Positions 44,330 to 53,850 of a stretch of 64,000 nucleotides of DNA are shown here, piece after piece; within the stretch, counting starts at the first letter, position 1; the number at the start of each line of letters is the position of its first letter. The notes beneath the pieces were generated by a model, which saw nothing but the letters and a program-made list of their open reading frames with translations, had not been told where the DNA came from and searched no databases. The stretch is from NCBI RefSeq assembly GCF_037076425.1, contig NZ_AP028127.1, forward strand, positions 2,312,001-2,376,000. Reading direction: 5' to 3'. The translations under genes and the position numbers were made by a program. This DNA is from Turicibacter faecis. Its GTDB lineage: Bacteria; Bacillota_I; Bacilli_A; MOL361; Turicibacteraceae.

Positions 44330-44436
44330 CCTTTCATCCCTTCCTACAAACAATCTATACTCCTATTATAAACGTTCCTCAAGCTGACCCACCATAACCC
44401 AACTGTTAAACATTTGATAACTTTTTTAACCATGAG

Positions 44437-45240
44437 TTAATCTTTGATCTTGATTTGAATCTTTAATAAATAATTTTCGTATCCTTTCACTGATACCTCA
44501 TCGAGTATAAACTCTTCATACGCATAGCCCTCAAATTCAAGGTGATTAGCTTTTGCGAATGCCTTTATGCGATCATATGTTTGATAGGATAGTTCGTAAT
44601 CCCCCTGGTGATACGCCATTAAATACGTCCCTCTTGGTTTTAAAAATAATGGTGCTCTTTCCTTCCTCTTATCAGATTTTGAATATAAATAACTATAATG
44701 ACCATACTCTGAAGAATTCAAATGCTCTTCGTCAATCATACAACCGATGGCTGATAAATAATTCAATCCCCTTTCCTGCATAAATTCAGCCAGGTGATTA
44801 AAAAAACCATGATGGCTCGTATAATCTAAAGGTGGACTCAACGTTAAATACTCTTCTTCTAGGTGTAAACACTCAATGGCATCCTTATTTATTGTGATGG
44901 CCTGCTCTGTTATTTCTATTTTTTCTTTCATAAAGTGCTTTATTTTTTTCAAATATTCAATTTCTCGATCAATATCCTCTATCTTTTGTAAAAAGAGTTG
45001 TGATAAATTTTCTGGACTCCGACTATCTAAATAAGCTTTAATCTCTTTCAGAGACATTCCTAACTCTTTTAATGCCGTAATCACTCCGAAAACTTCAAAC
45101 TGTTGATAACTGTAATAACGGTACCCGTTCTCCTGCTTGATTATCGGTTGAAAGATGCCGATGTCATCATAATGAAAAAGCGTTTGTTTTTTGATGCCCC
45201 ACAGTTTAGCGAATTCACCAGTTGTAATATATTGTTTCAT
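44437..45240 (-). CDS. MerR-family regulator with GyrI-like ligand domain (BltR/BmrR type)
   Basis: 267 residues. Winged helix at ~1-75 (YITTGEFAKLWGIKKQTLFH, GMSLKEIKAYLDSRSP), then a coiled-coil and a C-terminal effector domain (PRGTYLMAYHQGDYELSYQT) as in BmrR/BltR drug sensors. It is divergent from a MATE efflux gene, whose promoter has the MerR-type 19-bp spacer. GAGGAGG upstream. Confidence 0.92.
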   Translation of the reverse strand: MKQYITTGEFAKLWGIKKQTLFHYDDIGIFQPIIKQENGYRYYSYQQFEVFGVITALKELGMSLKEIKAYLDSRSPENLSQLFLQKIEDIDREIEYLKKIKHFMKEKIEITEQAITINKDAIECLHLEEEYLTLSPPLDYTSHHGFFNHLAEFMQERGLNYLSAIGCMIDEEHLNSSEYGHYSYLYSKSDKRKERAPLFLKPRGTYLMAYHQGDYELSYQTYDRIKAFAKANHLEFEGYAYEEFILDEVSVKGYENYLLKIQIKIKD

Positions 45241-45254
45241 TTACTGTCCTCCTC

Positions 45255-45285
45255 TTGACTATACGGTTACCGTATACTATATGAT
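45255..45285 (+). promoter_or_regulatory. MerR-controlled promoter with dyad operator
   Basis: TTGACT (45255-45260) and TATGAT (45280-45285) are separated by 19 bp, longer than the sigma-A optimum. The spacer holds the perfect dyad ATACGGT-T-ACCGTAT (45261-45275), which is the classic MerR operator arrangement. Confidence 0.88.
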
Positions 45286-45311
45286 AGTACCGAAAGGTGG
45301 GATTTATTAAG

Positions 45312-46637
45312 ATGTCTTTAACAAATAAGCAGTTAACACTCAAATCATTTTTGGTTTTTACATTCCCAACGATGATTATGATGATTTTTTTATCACTTTA
45401 TACGATTATCGACGGGGTCTTTGTCTCACGAGTTGTCGGACAAAATGCCCTATCCGCGATTAATATCTTTTTACCCTTATGGGTTGCCCTCAACGGGATT
45501 GCTGTCATGTTCGCCACGGGGGGAAGTGCCATTGTGGCGAAAAACTTTGGGGAAGGGAAACCTGAACAAGCTAAGCAACATTTTTCATTAATCGTAGCTG
45601 TTACCCTTGCAATTGGTCTCTTTTTAATGCTTCTTCAGTTACTCTTTCTCCCAAAACTTTTACGATTATTAGGAGCTACTGACAATATTTACGAACATGC
45701 TTATGCTTATGGAACGATTTTAACTATTTTTATGCCGACTACTATGTTGAAATCACTCTTTGATTACTTCATGGTTACTGCTAATCAACCGAAACGTGGT
45801 CTCTTTTATACGGTAATCGGTGGTGTGACAAACATTATTTTAGACTACCTTTTTATCGTTGTCTTTAAGATAGGAATTGCAGGGGCCGCCCTAGCTACCG
45901 CCATTGGTCTATTAGTTCCTGCAATCTTAGGTTTCATTTATTTTATGAATCAAACAAACTACCTCCACTTCACTAAACCGAAGTTAGAGTGGTCGATTAT
46001 CTTAAAAAGTATGGGAAATGGTTCTTCTGAAATGGTCACGAATCTTTCAAGTTCTGTCACAACCTTACTTTTCAATTTAGCCATGCTTCATTATCTTGGC
46101 GAGAAAGGGGTAGCTGCGATTACCATTGTTTTATACGCTCAATTTTTCTTAATGTCCGCTTACCTTGGATTTTCATCTGGTGCTGCCCCACTCATTAGTT
46201 TCAACTACGGTGAAAATAACCATGAAAATCTAAGAAAACTGATTCGTTATAGTTACCGAATTCTAATGGTTGCCTCCGTAGCAACGTTTGCCCTTGCCCT
46301 CATTCTTGCTTCGCCACTGATTAAACTATTTACGGGCGGAAAGAATGAACTTTATCACTTAACCTTGATCGGATTCAATTTATTTGCGATTAGTTTTCTA
46401 CCCGTTGGTTTAAATATCTTTACCTCTGCCATGTTTACTGCCTTTTCAAATGGGAAAATCTCAGCCTTTATTTCTATTTTAAGAACCTTAATTCTTGTCT
46501 TAGTTGGAATCATCCTGCTTCCAACCCTCCTAGGGGTTTACGGTGTATGGCTCACCATTCCATTTTCAGAGGCTGTGACCCTTATTTTTTCACTTTTATT
46601 AATGAAGCGCTATGGGAACTATTATCACTATGCTTAA
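45312..46637 (+). CDS. MATE family efflux transporter
   Basis: 441 residues from the ATG at 45312 (AGGTGGGATTTATTAAG upstream). Twelve predicted helices, with MATE-type repeats (GVFVSRVVGQNALSAINIFL; GFSSGAAPLISFNYGENNHE). It expels cationic drugs or dyes using a sodium or proton gradient. Paired with a MerR drug-sensing regulator. Confidence 0.93.
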   Translation: MSLTNKQLTLKSFLVFTFPTMIMMIFLSLYTIIDGVFVSRVVGQNALSAINIFLPLWVALNGIAVMFATGGSAIVAKNFGEGKPEQAKQHFSLIVAVTLAIGLFLMLLQLLFLPKLLRLLGATDNIYEHAYAYGTILTIFMPTTMLKSLFDYFMVTANQPKRGLFYTVIGGVTNIILDYLFIVVFKIGIAGAALATAIGLLVPAILGFIYFMNQTNYLHFTKPKLEWSIILKSMGNGSSEMVTNLSSSVTTLLFNLAMLHYLGEKGVAAITIVLYAQFFLMSAYLGFSSGAAPLISFNYGENNHENLRKLIRYSYRILMVASVATFALALILASPLIKLFTGGKNELYHLTLIGFNLFAISFLPVGLNIFTSAMFTAFSNGKISAFISILRTLILVLVGIILLPTLLGVYGVWLTIPFSEAVTLIFSLLLMKRYGNYYHYA

Positions 46638-46638
46638 A

Positions 46639-46676
46639 AGAAAGGTCATCTCCAACCGGAGATGACCCTTTTTTAT
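46639..46676. terminator. Bidirectional terminator
   Basis: AAAGGTCATCTC/GAGATGACCcTTTTTT between convergent genes. Confidence 0.88.
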
Positions 46677-46678
46677 CA

Positions 46679-47158
46679 TTATTCAAAATCTAAATACTCC
46701 ACGTACACATACCCAGTTTGTCCTTCAAAAGAGATTTGTACCCATTCATCATTATAATATCGATTTAAGACGGTTACTTCATCTCCCGCATCAAGATTTC
46801 CGATAATGTCGGTCCCTGTTGCCGCTTCACTACGGACGTTAACGCCGTCAATATTACAATAAGCAACGGAATGATCTGTTTCTTTATCTTCAGTTGGCGT
46901 AGCAGGCGTTTCACCTTCAGAATTTGCTGCCGAATTTTGATCCGATGATTCTTGGTTTACCTGATTTTTATCTTGGCCCTCATCATAAACAATAAATTCA
47001 TTCTCAGCCTCTGGTTGCTCATACGTTGCCGCCATTACCCCGGTATACATAATAAGTCCAGCCCCTAGTGCCGTTAATAACCCAATAAATGAGACCCCAA
47101 TTCGTTGCGTCCATGAAATGACTTGTTCATTCGATTTTGATTTTTTCTTTGGTTGCAT
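46679..47158 (-). CDS. Membrane-anchored SH3-domain protein
   Basis: 159 residues from the ATG at 47158 (GAGGAGGGTTATC upstream). Cytoplasmic basic N-terminus, one helix (GVSFIGLLTALGAGLIMYTG), an acidic Gln/Asn/Ser linker, then a bacterial SH3 domain (VNVRSEAATGTDIIGNLDAG through GYVYVEYL). SH3b domains usually bind peptidoglycan. It follows the ECF-sigma gene group on the same strand. Confidence 0.88.
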   Translation of the reverse strand: MQPKKKSKSNEQVISWTQRIGVSFIGLLTALGAGLIMYTGVMAATYEQPEAENEFIVYDEGQDKNQVNQESSDQNSAANSEGETPATPTEDKETDHSVAYCNIDGVNVRSEAATGTDIIGNLDAGDEVTVLNRYYNDEWVQISFEGQTGYVYVEYLDFE

Positions 47159-47283
47159 GATAACCCTCCTCATTAACACTTGTAAAAATATCACTAAATC
47201 GATCGAGAATTATATTATTATAACTAATCATATCATATTTTTGTAGAATAATGATGTAATTTCAGCTGACATTATCAGCCATT

Positions 47284-47327
47284 AAAAAATCTCTTCACCG
47301 CTTAACGCAAGGAGAAGAGATTTTTTT
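47284..47327 (-). terminator. Intrinsic terminator
   Basis: AAAAAATCTCTTC/GAAGAGATTTTTTT. Confidence 0.85.
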
Positions 47328-47332
47328 CTTGA

Positions 47333-48124
47333 TTAATAAGCCGAAAAATACTCCGTCGCCGGACGATTACCTACGCCATCTGCCGTTAAAATATGTTCGA
47401 AACGGCCATTTGGTGCCTCAACAACGATTTTTAAATTAGGAATTCCACCCGAAATATAACATTTTAAAGACACCACATCATGCTCATCTGCTATATATTT
47501 TTCAAAGACGATGCCATCTTCTACTAAATCACCCTCTTCAAATTTCAGTTGATAAATCTTAACTCGTGAACCTACCTCGTTTGGAACAATAATCACATGT
47601 TCTTCGACAAGATTTTCGCGATATTCAGCTACATTTAACTGTTGAAGTGCTGATAACTGTGCCGAAGAAGGTCGATGAATAATCGCACCTAGGTGATTTG
47701 CGTTCATTTGTAGTCCTAATAAGTGAGCAGCTGATGGGTCGCTCACAGTAGGCGTCTCTTCTACTGTCGCTTCAGGTTCTTTTACCTCATTTATCTGTGG
47801 GGGTGTCTGCTCTTCAACCGTTGGTTGTGGGATTACTTGTTCCGTTGACGGTTCAACAACCCCCGATTCCATGGACTGATTTTCCTCATTAACATTAGCC
47901 TCATCTTCCTCTGGCTTAACGTCTAACGTCGCGCGTTGAAGAACTTTAAACTCTTTGGCCTCTAGTAACACCGGTTCTACGGACTGATCCTTTGCCTTGG
48001 CTTGCGCAGACTCTATTTTTACCGTCAATAACGACGCACAAAGTGCGACAGCTGTTACACCTGCTAGTGATAATCCAATTTGAAGCCCCCTTGATTTAAC
48101 AACTTGATACATCTTTCTTCCCAT
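47333..48124 (-). CDS. Anchored exported protein with unnamed ~130-residue domain
   Basis: 263 residues from the ATG at 48124 (GGGAGGAATGTGAAG upstream). One helix (~12-32), a ~90-residue acidic Glu/Pro/Val linker, and a C-terminal domain starting LLGLQMNANHLGAIIHRPS and containing VIIVPNEVGSRVKIY and GGIPNLKIVVE. The same domain is in the lipoprotein at 51264-51884. The family is not recognised. It lies downstream of the ECF sigma/DUF4179 pair and is a possible regulon member. Confidence 0.75.
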   Translation of the reverse strand: MGRKMYQVVKSRGLQIGLSLAGVTAVALCASLLTVKIESAQAKAKDQSVEPVLLEAKEFKVLQRATLDVKPEEDEANVNEENQSMESGVVEPSTEQVIPQPTVEEQTPPQINEVKEPEATVEETPTVSDPSAAHLLGLQMNANHLGAIIHRPSSAQLSALQQLNVAEYRENLVEEHVIIVPNEVGSRVKIYQLKFEEGDLVEDGIVFEKYIADEHDVVSLKCYISGGIPNLKIVVEAPNGRFEHILTADGVGNRPATEYFSAY

Positions 48125-48236
48125 CTTCACATTCCTCCCATATCGTTCATTTAAAATCATCTCGTGCCCCATGATTTAACTTTCGATTAATTATAACAAA
48201 TTTCTTTAACTTTTTTAACTGACATTATCCCCCAGA

Positions 48237-48268
48237 AAAAAAAGACCCCTAACAATCAGGAGTCCTAT
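48237..48268 (-). terminator. Terminator of the sigma/DUF4179 operon
   Basis: Minus strand GACTCCT/AGGGGTC hairpin followed by eight Ts. Confidence 0.7.
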
Positions 48269-48281
48269 CAGATTTCACTTT

Positions 48282-49733
48282 TTATTTTAAGGGTACTCTT
48301 AAACACCATGGTGCCACCTCTTCATTTGTTTCGGGCATCAGAGGCAGAGCTATTGTATACATTTTGTTAGTGTCAATGGCGTCTAATTTAATTTGATAAA
48401 TTCCTTGTGATTCGTCTTTGGGGGCAACAATTAATTGTCCTTCGCGCGCTGCATAATCGTTCATTGTTTCATCAAATAAGACAAGACGCGCTAAATTACG
48501 TTCCGAATAAGTCGATGGTATTTTTACAGTGACAACAACCTCATCATTTTGTAATTCCACATTTTCAATCGTGACCTTCTCTGTTGAATTAACCCAAACT
48601 TCATCAGAGATGTATTCCGTTAACGGTTTAAATTCTGTCGGTAATTGACCGTTAATATAATACGTCACGTCATCCAATCCATATCCTGCTGCTAGTTCTT
48701 GTTCGTTTGGTAAACGTGTAACTTTCTCATATTCATCCGAAAAGATAGGCTTATTCGGTGTCTGATATATTTCATACGTCCAACCATCGACCTGAACATG
48801 GCGAGCAATTTCCTCTCTTGGATAAAGTTCTAGCCATTCCAGTCCATCCATATCTGAATCTACCCTTAAGCGCCCTGAATATTCTTTGGATTTCTCATCG
48901 AAATTTTCTGAAATAAATGTAGGCTCGTAAATATATCCGTTTGATCCCCTTACAACTAATTGATCTAACTGATAGCGAACCTCGTTAACAGTTTGCCCTT
49001 TAACCTCCAATTCAAATGTTGTAGCAAGCGAACTTTTCATCAATCGATTAAGTGAGATAGATGTATCCTCATACGCTGTCTTGACATTAGGGTGAAACTC
49101 TTCCGTTCCTTCCAATTTTGCAACCTTAAATTTAAAGTCCCATTTCCCTTCTATAAAGTTATATCCACGCGCAATTCGATTGACTCCTAATTCAATCATC
49201 ACTTCATCCTTTAAATTAATAGTTGAAAGATCCGCCTCAATAATAATTGCTCCCGTTTTTTCATCAATTTTTCGTACCCGGAAGGCATTCATTGCCTCAG
49301 GAATCCTATGATTCACACGTAAACGATAATCTAAATTGAAAAAATCATTCTCATTTAATCCCTCATACCCCTTCAAAAACTCACTTTCTACCGTTAACGC
49401 CATAAGAAGAAGATTATCGTCTAATACAACTTCTTCTACCGTAATCACCAAATCTTTATCTGTCATTGACTCGCCAATCTCCGTTGCTACCTTTTGAAAT
49501 TTTTCGGTTGTCCCCCCAAATAAATACCCTGAAAATTCATTAAAAGACTCGCCAATTTCTTTTAAAGCATTAATAATCGGTGGTTGGTTAAGCCCAACTC
49601 CTCCAACTAAACAAAGACTCGCCACTATTGGGACCACTTTCTTAGACTTTATCCCTCCCTTATTTTTCTTCATCTCCTGGTTAGCCCGTTCTATTCCTTT
49701 AATCACTGCTTCTTCATACATTTTTGAATTCAT
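48282..49733 (-). CDS. DUF4179-domain protein, likely anti-sigma partner
   Basis: 483 residues from the ATG at 49733; an ATG at 49742 touches the ribosome site and is less likely. A short cytosolic N-terminus (~40 residues) and one helix (VVPIVASLCLVGGVGLN) precede a DUF4179-like extracellular domain and a large C-terminal beta-rich part. DUF4179 proteins sit beside ECF sigma factors and act as membrane anti-sigma or sensor partners. It starts right at the sigma-gene stop. Confidence 0.85.
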   Translation of the reverse strand: MNSKMYEEAVIKGIERANQEMKKNKGGIKSKKVVPIVASLCLVGGVGLNQPPIINALKEIGESFNEFSGYLFGGTTEKFQKVATEIGESMTDKDLVITVEEVVLDDNLLLMALTVESEFLKGYEGLNENDFFNLDYRLRVNHRIPEAMNAFRVRKIDEKTGAIIIEADLSTINLKDEVMIELGVNRIARGYNFIEGKWDFKFKVAKLEGTEEFHPNVKTAYEDTSISLNRLMKSSLATTFELEVKGQTVNEVRYQLDQLVVRGSNGYIYEPTFISENFDEKSKEYSGRLRVDSDMDGLEWLELYPREEIARHVQVDGWTYEIYQTPNKPIFSDEYEKVTRLPNEQELAAGYGLDDVTYYINGQLPTEFKPLTEYISDEVWVNSTEKVTIENVELQNDEVVVTVKIPSTYSERNLARLVLFDETMNDYAAREGQLIVAPKDESQGIYQIKLDAIDTNKMYTIALPLMPETNEEVAPWCLRVPLK

Positions 49734-49734
49734 C

Positions 49735-50277
49735 TTAGACATCCTCCTTCAACATCGTCTCAAGTGCTTTTTTCCCTCTTCTTAAATGACTTTTTACTGT
49801 ATTCGGCTTTAGTTGAAGCCGAATAGAAATATCCTCAATACTTAAGTCTTCAAAATAATGCATCTTAATCACTGACTGATAATCTGGACGTAATTTTTGA
49901 ATGGCTCGATTCAAATCCATCCGTTCTTCAATTAGGCATCCCTTAGAGGGGGCCTCAAGGTCCTCACCCAACTCATTTAACTCCACCTTGTGCCAAAGAT
50001 TCATCGCTAAATTAATTAAAATCCTTGTCATCCATGTTTTAAAATACTTCGGTTCCTTTAATTGATGGATATTCAAAAGCCCTCGATAGGCTAACTCCTG
50101 AATTAAATCCATCACATCTTGCTCATTTTTCACATATCGATAAGCCATCTGAATGAAATAGTTCTCGTAACGTCTCATTAACTCCAAAAAAGCCAAATCG
50201 TCCTTTTTCATCGCGCGCTTAACTAATTGAACCTCTGATAATTGACTGTACCGTTGCTCCCACCTAAAAATCTTCAT
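49735..50277 (-). CDS. ECF-type RNA polymerase sigma factor
   Basis: 180 residues. Region 2 at ~25-90 (YFIQMAYRYVKNEQDVMDLI, KYFKTWMTRILINLAMN) and region 4 at ~118-175 (LRPDYQSVIKMHYFEDLSIE, RLQLKPNTVKSHLRRGKKAL). AAGGAGGATGAA precedes the ATG. The operon with a DUF4179 anti-sigma candidate implies an envelope-stress regulon. Confidence 0.93.
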   Translation of the reverse strand: MKIFRWEQRYSQLSEVQLVKRAMKKDDLAFLELMRRYENYFIQMAYRYVKNEQDVMDLIQELAYRGLLNIHQLKEPKYFKTWMTRILINLAMNLWHKVELNELGEDLEAPSKGCLIEERMDLNRAIQKLRPDYQSVIKMHYFEDLSIEDISIRLQLKPNTVKSHLRRGKKALETMLKEDV

Positions 50278-50467
50278 TTCATCCTCCTTATCTTCCGACC
50301 TTTGTCCTCACTCTCTTAGAGTCTATCTCCCTCTAAAAGGTTGCAAAAATATTGTTCTTCATCGAAAATTTATCCTCATGAATATAAATTTTTTAAAATC
50401 AAATCCTATTAAGGGTTATTCTATCAATCAAGCACCCTATTTTTCCATAACTTAAGGAGATTATCTT

Positions 50468-50944
50468 ATGAATTATTCAATTGTTTACAGTAGCGTCACA
50501 GGTAACACCGCAAAATTGGCTGAGGCAATCAACAATCACCTAGGAGCGAGTTATGTTGGAAAGCCCTCGAATGAGGCATTAAATGCAGACGTCATCTTTG
50601 TTGGATTTTGGGCAACTAAAAATTCATGTTCAGCTGATATCCAGGCCTTTATCGAAAAGCTTACTAACAAAAAAGTATTCATCTTTGGAACCGTAGGTTA
50701 TGATAATACCGACGCTTATTTTGAAGAAATTTTAAATAATGTAAAAGCACTTGTTCCCGCTTCTAATACCATTATCGGTGCCTATGCTTGCCAAGGAAAA
50801 GTTTCAGAAAAAAAACAAGAACAGCTCCGAGAAGCCGTCCCTGAAAAATACGAGGCGATTAAAAATAATTTAGCCGAATCCGTCCATCACCCTAACGAAA
50901 AAGATATCGACGGACTCTTATCTGCGGTAAAAGCGGCGATTTAA
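50468..50944 (+). CDS. Flavodoxin family protein
   Basis: 158 residues. FMN phosphate loop YSSVTGNTAKLAEAI at the N-terminus and VFIFGTVGYDNTDAYFEE near the centre define a flavodoxin-like fold of the FldA-like/BilS type. It transfers electrons by FMN. TTAAGGAGATT precedes the ATG; single-gene unit with its own terminator. Confidence 0.9.
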   Translation: MNYSIVYSSVTGNTAKLAEAINNHLGASYVGKPSNEALNADVIFVGFWATKNSCSADIQAFIEKLTNKKVFIFGTVGYDNTDAYFEEILNNVKALVPASNTIIGAYACQGKVSEKKQEQLREAVPEKYEAIKNNLAESVHHPNEKDIDGLLSAVKAAI

Positions 50945-50948
50945 AACC

Positions 50949-50996
50949 AATGAAAAAAGAGGTTATTGTTTTAAAATAATAACCTCTTTTTTCATT
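50949..50996 (+). terminator. Flavodoxin gene terminator
   Basis: AATGAAAAAAGAGGTTATT and its complement with a short loop. Confidence 0.9.
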
Positions 50997-51263
50997 GATA
51001 CACCTTTTTAAACGTTAAAGCTATGAACAAAGGTCTATAATAGGCAAACTCCCTATTAAAAAATTAGTTGGACCGGTTTCCTAAACGCTCATTTTATCCC
51101 CATACATGTTCTGGATTTAAAGCATGTCGTTCAAATAAGTAAATAAGTGAGAATAATAAATGAAATCCATCCGTTCAATTAGTCCCTGCAAACGGTCTTT
51201 ATCCATTAACTCATCACATGCTCCCTCACCCTATGAGGAATTTTTTTATACAAGCACCGAAGT
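50997..51263. other. Intergenic region, possible decayed fragment
   Basis: About 270 bp. On the minus strand a short frame (LMDKDRLQGLIERMDFIYYS, ending DML) lacks a good ribosome site. Nothing else is recognised. Confidence 0.3.
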
Positions 51264-51884
51264 CTATTCCCCACTTACCTCTAAATATTCAACCTGTGCT
51301 CGGTCTCCCCGACCATCATAAGTCATCAAATACTCCACCTTTTTCTCTTTATATTCCATCACGACTTTTAGATTAGGAATCCCTTCTGGAACTCGGCTTC
51401 GAACATCTATCACCTGAAACTGTTCAATTACCATTTCATTAAAAACTGGCTCCTCATCAATAAAACGCTCTCCATCATACCAAGTCGAGTAAATCGCAAC
51501 CGTTGTTCCAACTTCTTTTGGTATAATTAAAAGACGATCACTCCATCCTTCTTCTTCATAGAGCAACACTTCTAATGAATCAAGTTGGGCTAATTGCTCT
51601 ACTGTTGGCTCATGAATAATGGCTCCGAGTTGATCCTCTGACATCGTCAGGTGGAAAGCATCGACGGCAGAATTAATCGTTGCCTCTACCGGACATTCAA
51701 TCGATAATTTGATATCCTCTTTTTCGACAAAAACTCCATCTGTTTCAATCGGTGATTGGTTAGAATCATAGGCCACACTCTCCTCCGGTGTCAAAGGAGT
51801 TTCTATGATTTCCTCATTCCCATCCACCGAATGACAACCTACCAATAGTGTCATTAAAAACAAAAGCGCTCCCCACTTTTTCAT
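51264..51884 (-). CDS. Lipoprotein with the same unnamed domain as the 47.3 kb protein
   Basis: 206 residues from the ATG at 51884 (GGGAGGGAGAGGC upstream). Lipobox LLVGC at ~15-19. After an acidic linker comes the C-terminal domain MSEDQLGAIIHEPTVEQLAQ, LLIIPKEVGTTVAIY, EGIPNLKVVMEYK, and DGRGDRAQVEYLE, clearly homologous to the C-terminal part of the 47333-48124 product. Outer surface of the membrane; function unknown. Confidence 0.8.
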   Translation of the reverse strand: MKKWGALLFLMTLLVGCHSVDGNEEIIETPLTPEESVAYDSNQSPIETDGVFVEKEDIKLSIECPVEATINSAVDAFHLTMSEDQLGAIIHEPTVEQLAQLDSLEVLLYEEEGWSDRLLIIPKEVGTTVAIYSTWYDGERFIDEEPVFNEMVIEQFQVIDVRSRVPEGIPNLKVVMEYKEKKVEYLMTYDGRGDRAQVEYLEVSGE

Positions 51885-52273
51885 GCCTCTCCCTCCCAAA
51901 AAAACATGGTCTCTACTACTATACGCACCTCACTCAAAAATGCGACTAAATTTTTTAAAATTTCTTGATCCTTTCGATTAAAATGATTTCAACTGATTTA
52001 AACTATAAGTAAACGATAAGTTATCGCTTAAAACATAGTCTTTGGTTTTGAGTCATTGAATAAAAAAAGGACTCCCTAACCTCATGTTAAATCGGTCAAT
52101 GATGGACCAACTAATTCTTATTTCCCCTAAAAATTTAATGGACACGTTTATCTTTTCAATGAATTTTCACGTTTTTTATATATTAATACTACCGAGATTT
52201 AACCCTATTTATGCTATTCTTTAACTAGAGAATTGTGTGCTAAAAATGTTGTGATAGAATGGAGTTTTTATAT
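51885..52273. promoter_or_regulatory. Divergent region, nothing specific
   Basis: About 390 bp, AT-rich, between the lipoprotein and the ComEC-like gene. It must hold both promoters, but I cannot assign one. TAAACGATAAGTTATCGCTTA (around 52011) is a small dyad. Confidence 0.3.
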
Positions 52274-53182
52274 ATGAGAAAAACCTCTTCCTTAAAACTA
52301 GCTTTTACCTCACTGATTTCTACTTTATTAATCTGCCTATCTGGTTGTGAGGGGACGACGTCAACAAACGGGCCCCAATTAAATACAAAAGCTAATTTAA
52401 GTCCTGCTCCATTAACCATTGACATACTTGCAACAGGAAAATCCGATTGCATCATCATTCAAATACAAGATAAAACAGTAATGATTGATACAGGACTAGA
52501 TGAAAATGGAGAAACAATTACCGATTTTTTAAAAAAAGAAAACATTGATACGATTGATTACCTTATTATCTCTCATCTCGATAAAGATCACATCGGAGGT
52601 GCAGATATTATCTTAGATGAAGGCATCGAGGTGCAAAACGTCATTCAACCGAACTATTCGCGGGATACAAAACAACATAAAGAATACGTAAAGGCCCTTG
52701 AAAAACACGACATTAAGCCGACCCTTCTAACAAGTGATACAGTACTTGAAGTAAATGGCGCAACCATTATTGTTTCCGCTCCGCTAAGAGAGGAATACGA
52801 ACAATCAAACGACTATTCTTTAATTACCTCTCTCTCATATAAAAATCAGAGTTTTTTATTTGCTGGAGACGCTGAGGCCATTCGAATAAGTGAATTCCTT
52901 GCTTCTAATCCTCATGCTTACACCTTATTAAAGGTGCCTCATCACGGAAAATACAGTGACAATCTAGAAGAACTATTACAAATGACAACTCCTGATTATG
53001 GCATCATTACGTGCTCAGAAGATGAATATCCGGATCAAAAGGTCCTTGATCTTTTAACAAAATATCAAGTTCAAACATTACTCACAAGTGATGGTCCAAT
53101 TATTATACGAAGTGATGGTCAACAAATTACGGTTAATCAACAACTCACTTCAACACTTTCCCTTAAACAAAAAGGAGACTAA
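52274..53182 (+). CDS. ComEC/Rec2-like metallo-beta-lactamase lipoprotein
   Basis: 302 residues from the ATG at 52274 (TGGAGTTTTTAT upstream). Signal with lipobox LICLSGC (~20-26). Metallo-beta-lactamase motifs follow: VMIDTGLDENG, the zinc site ISHLDKDHIGGAD, GDAEAIR and VPHHGKYSD. This is the soluble MBL domain related to ComEC but with no channel part, so it is probably an extracellular phosphodiesterase or nuclease. Confidence 0.9.
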   Translation: MRKTSSLKLAFTSLISTLLICLSGCEGTTSTNGPQLNTKANLSPAPLTIDILATGKSDCIIIQIQDKTVMIDTGLDENGETITDFLKKENIDTIDYLIISHLDKDHIGGADIILDEGIEVQNVIQPNYSRDTKQHKEYVKALEKHDIKPTLLTSDTVLEVNGATIIVSAPLREEYEQSNDYSLITSLSYKNQSFLFAGDAEAIRISEFLASNPHAYTLLKVPHHGKYSDNLEELLQMTTPDYGIITCSEDEYPDQKVLDLLTKYQVQTLLTSDGPIIIRSDGQQITVNQQLTSTLSLKQKGD

Positions 53183-53200
53183 CTTTAGTCTCCTTTTTTC
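53168..53200. terminator. Bidirectional terminator shared by convergent genes
   Basis: AAAAAGGAGACTAA/TTAGTCTCCTTTTTT, overlapping the stops of both genes. Confidence 0.88.
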
Positions 53201-53850
53201 TGTTCAATTTTTTCAATAAGCTGAGAAACATCATTTTTTATCTTTTTAGAAGATTCTAATAACTCATTGGCTACAGACTTAACCTCTTCATTATCCGTTT
53301 GCGTTAAAACATTATTAATTAAAATCATCCAAACATCGCATTGTTGCATCACACGATGCAAGTAATCCTCATCTACACTCTTACCTATTAAGGTAGTCGG
53401 CTGTTCTGCACCTTCCGATTTAAGCGCAACTAAAATTTGTTGATAAACTTCCTCATAACTAGATAGGTAGGTAGCTTCCTTCTTCTCATCATAAACTAAC
53501 TGTTGATGAACCTTTTTTTGAGTTTGATTAATTTTATTAATATTAGATTTCAATTCGTGAGTGATGTCATTCACGGATTTTTTTATTTTATTTCGTTCTC
53601 CATGTTCTAACTGATTTTTTGATAATGCAATGAGTCCACGTTGATGATTCAACATCTGATTTAAAAAATCGGCGTTTAAATCACCCATTTTTTCCTTGGC
53701 GCTTAAGCTATTTTGCATCTGTAAGTAAATAAGATCGACCTTTTTCAAATAATCTTGCTGTTTTAAACTTACGCCATCATTAGCAAACACGGTTATGGAT
53801 AAAAAGAAAAATGAGAAACACACCAATAACGAATATTTAAACCATTTCAT
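53185..53850 (-). CDS. Exported coiled-coil protein, unknown
   Basis: 221 residues from the ATG at 53850 (GGTGGTGATAAG upstream). Signal peptide MKWFKYSLLVCFSFFFLSIT ending near VFAND. The mature protein is almost wholly helical and polar (KIKKSVNDITHELKSNINK; ELLESSKKIKNDVSQLIEKI), so it is a secreted coiled-coil. No family recognised. Confidence 0.75.
   Translation of the reverse strand: MKWFKYSLLVCFSFFFLSITVFANDGVSLKQQDYLKKVDLIYLQMQNSLSAKEKMGDLNADFLNQMLNHQRGLIALSKNQLEHGERNKIKKSVNDITHELKSNINKINQTQKKVHQQLVYDEKKEATYLSSYEEVYQQILVALKSEGAEQPTTLIGKSVDEDYLHRVMQQCDVWMILINNVLTQTDNEEVKSVANELLESSKKIKNDVSQLIEKIEQKKGD

Noticed and set aside
51000-51200. Small minus-strand gene encoding LMDKDRLQGLIERM...
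   Set aside because: Short, no proper ribosome site, ends early; may be a remnant but cannot be supported.
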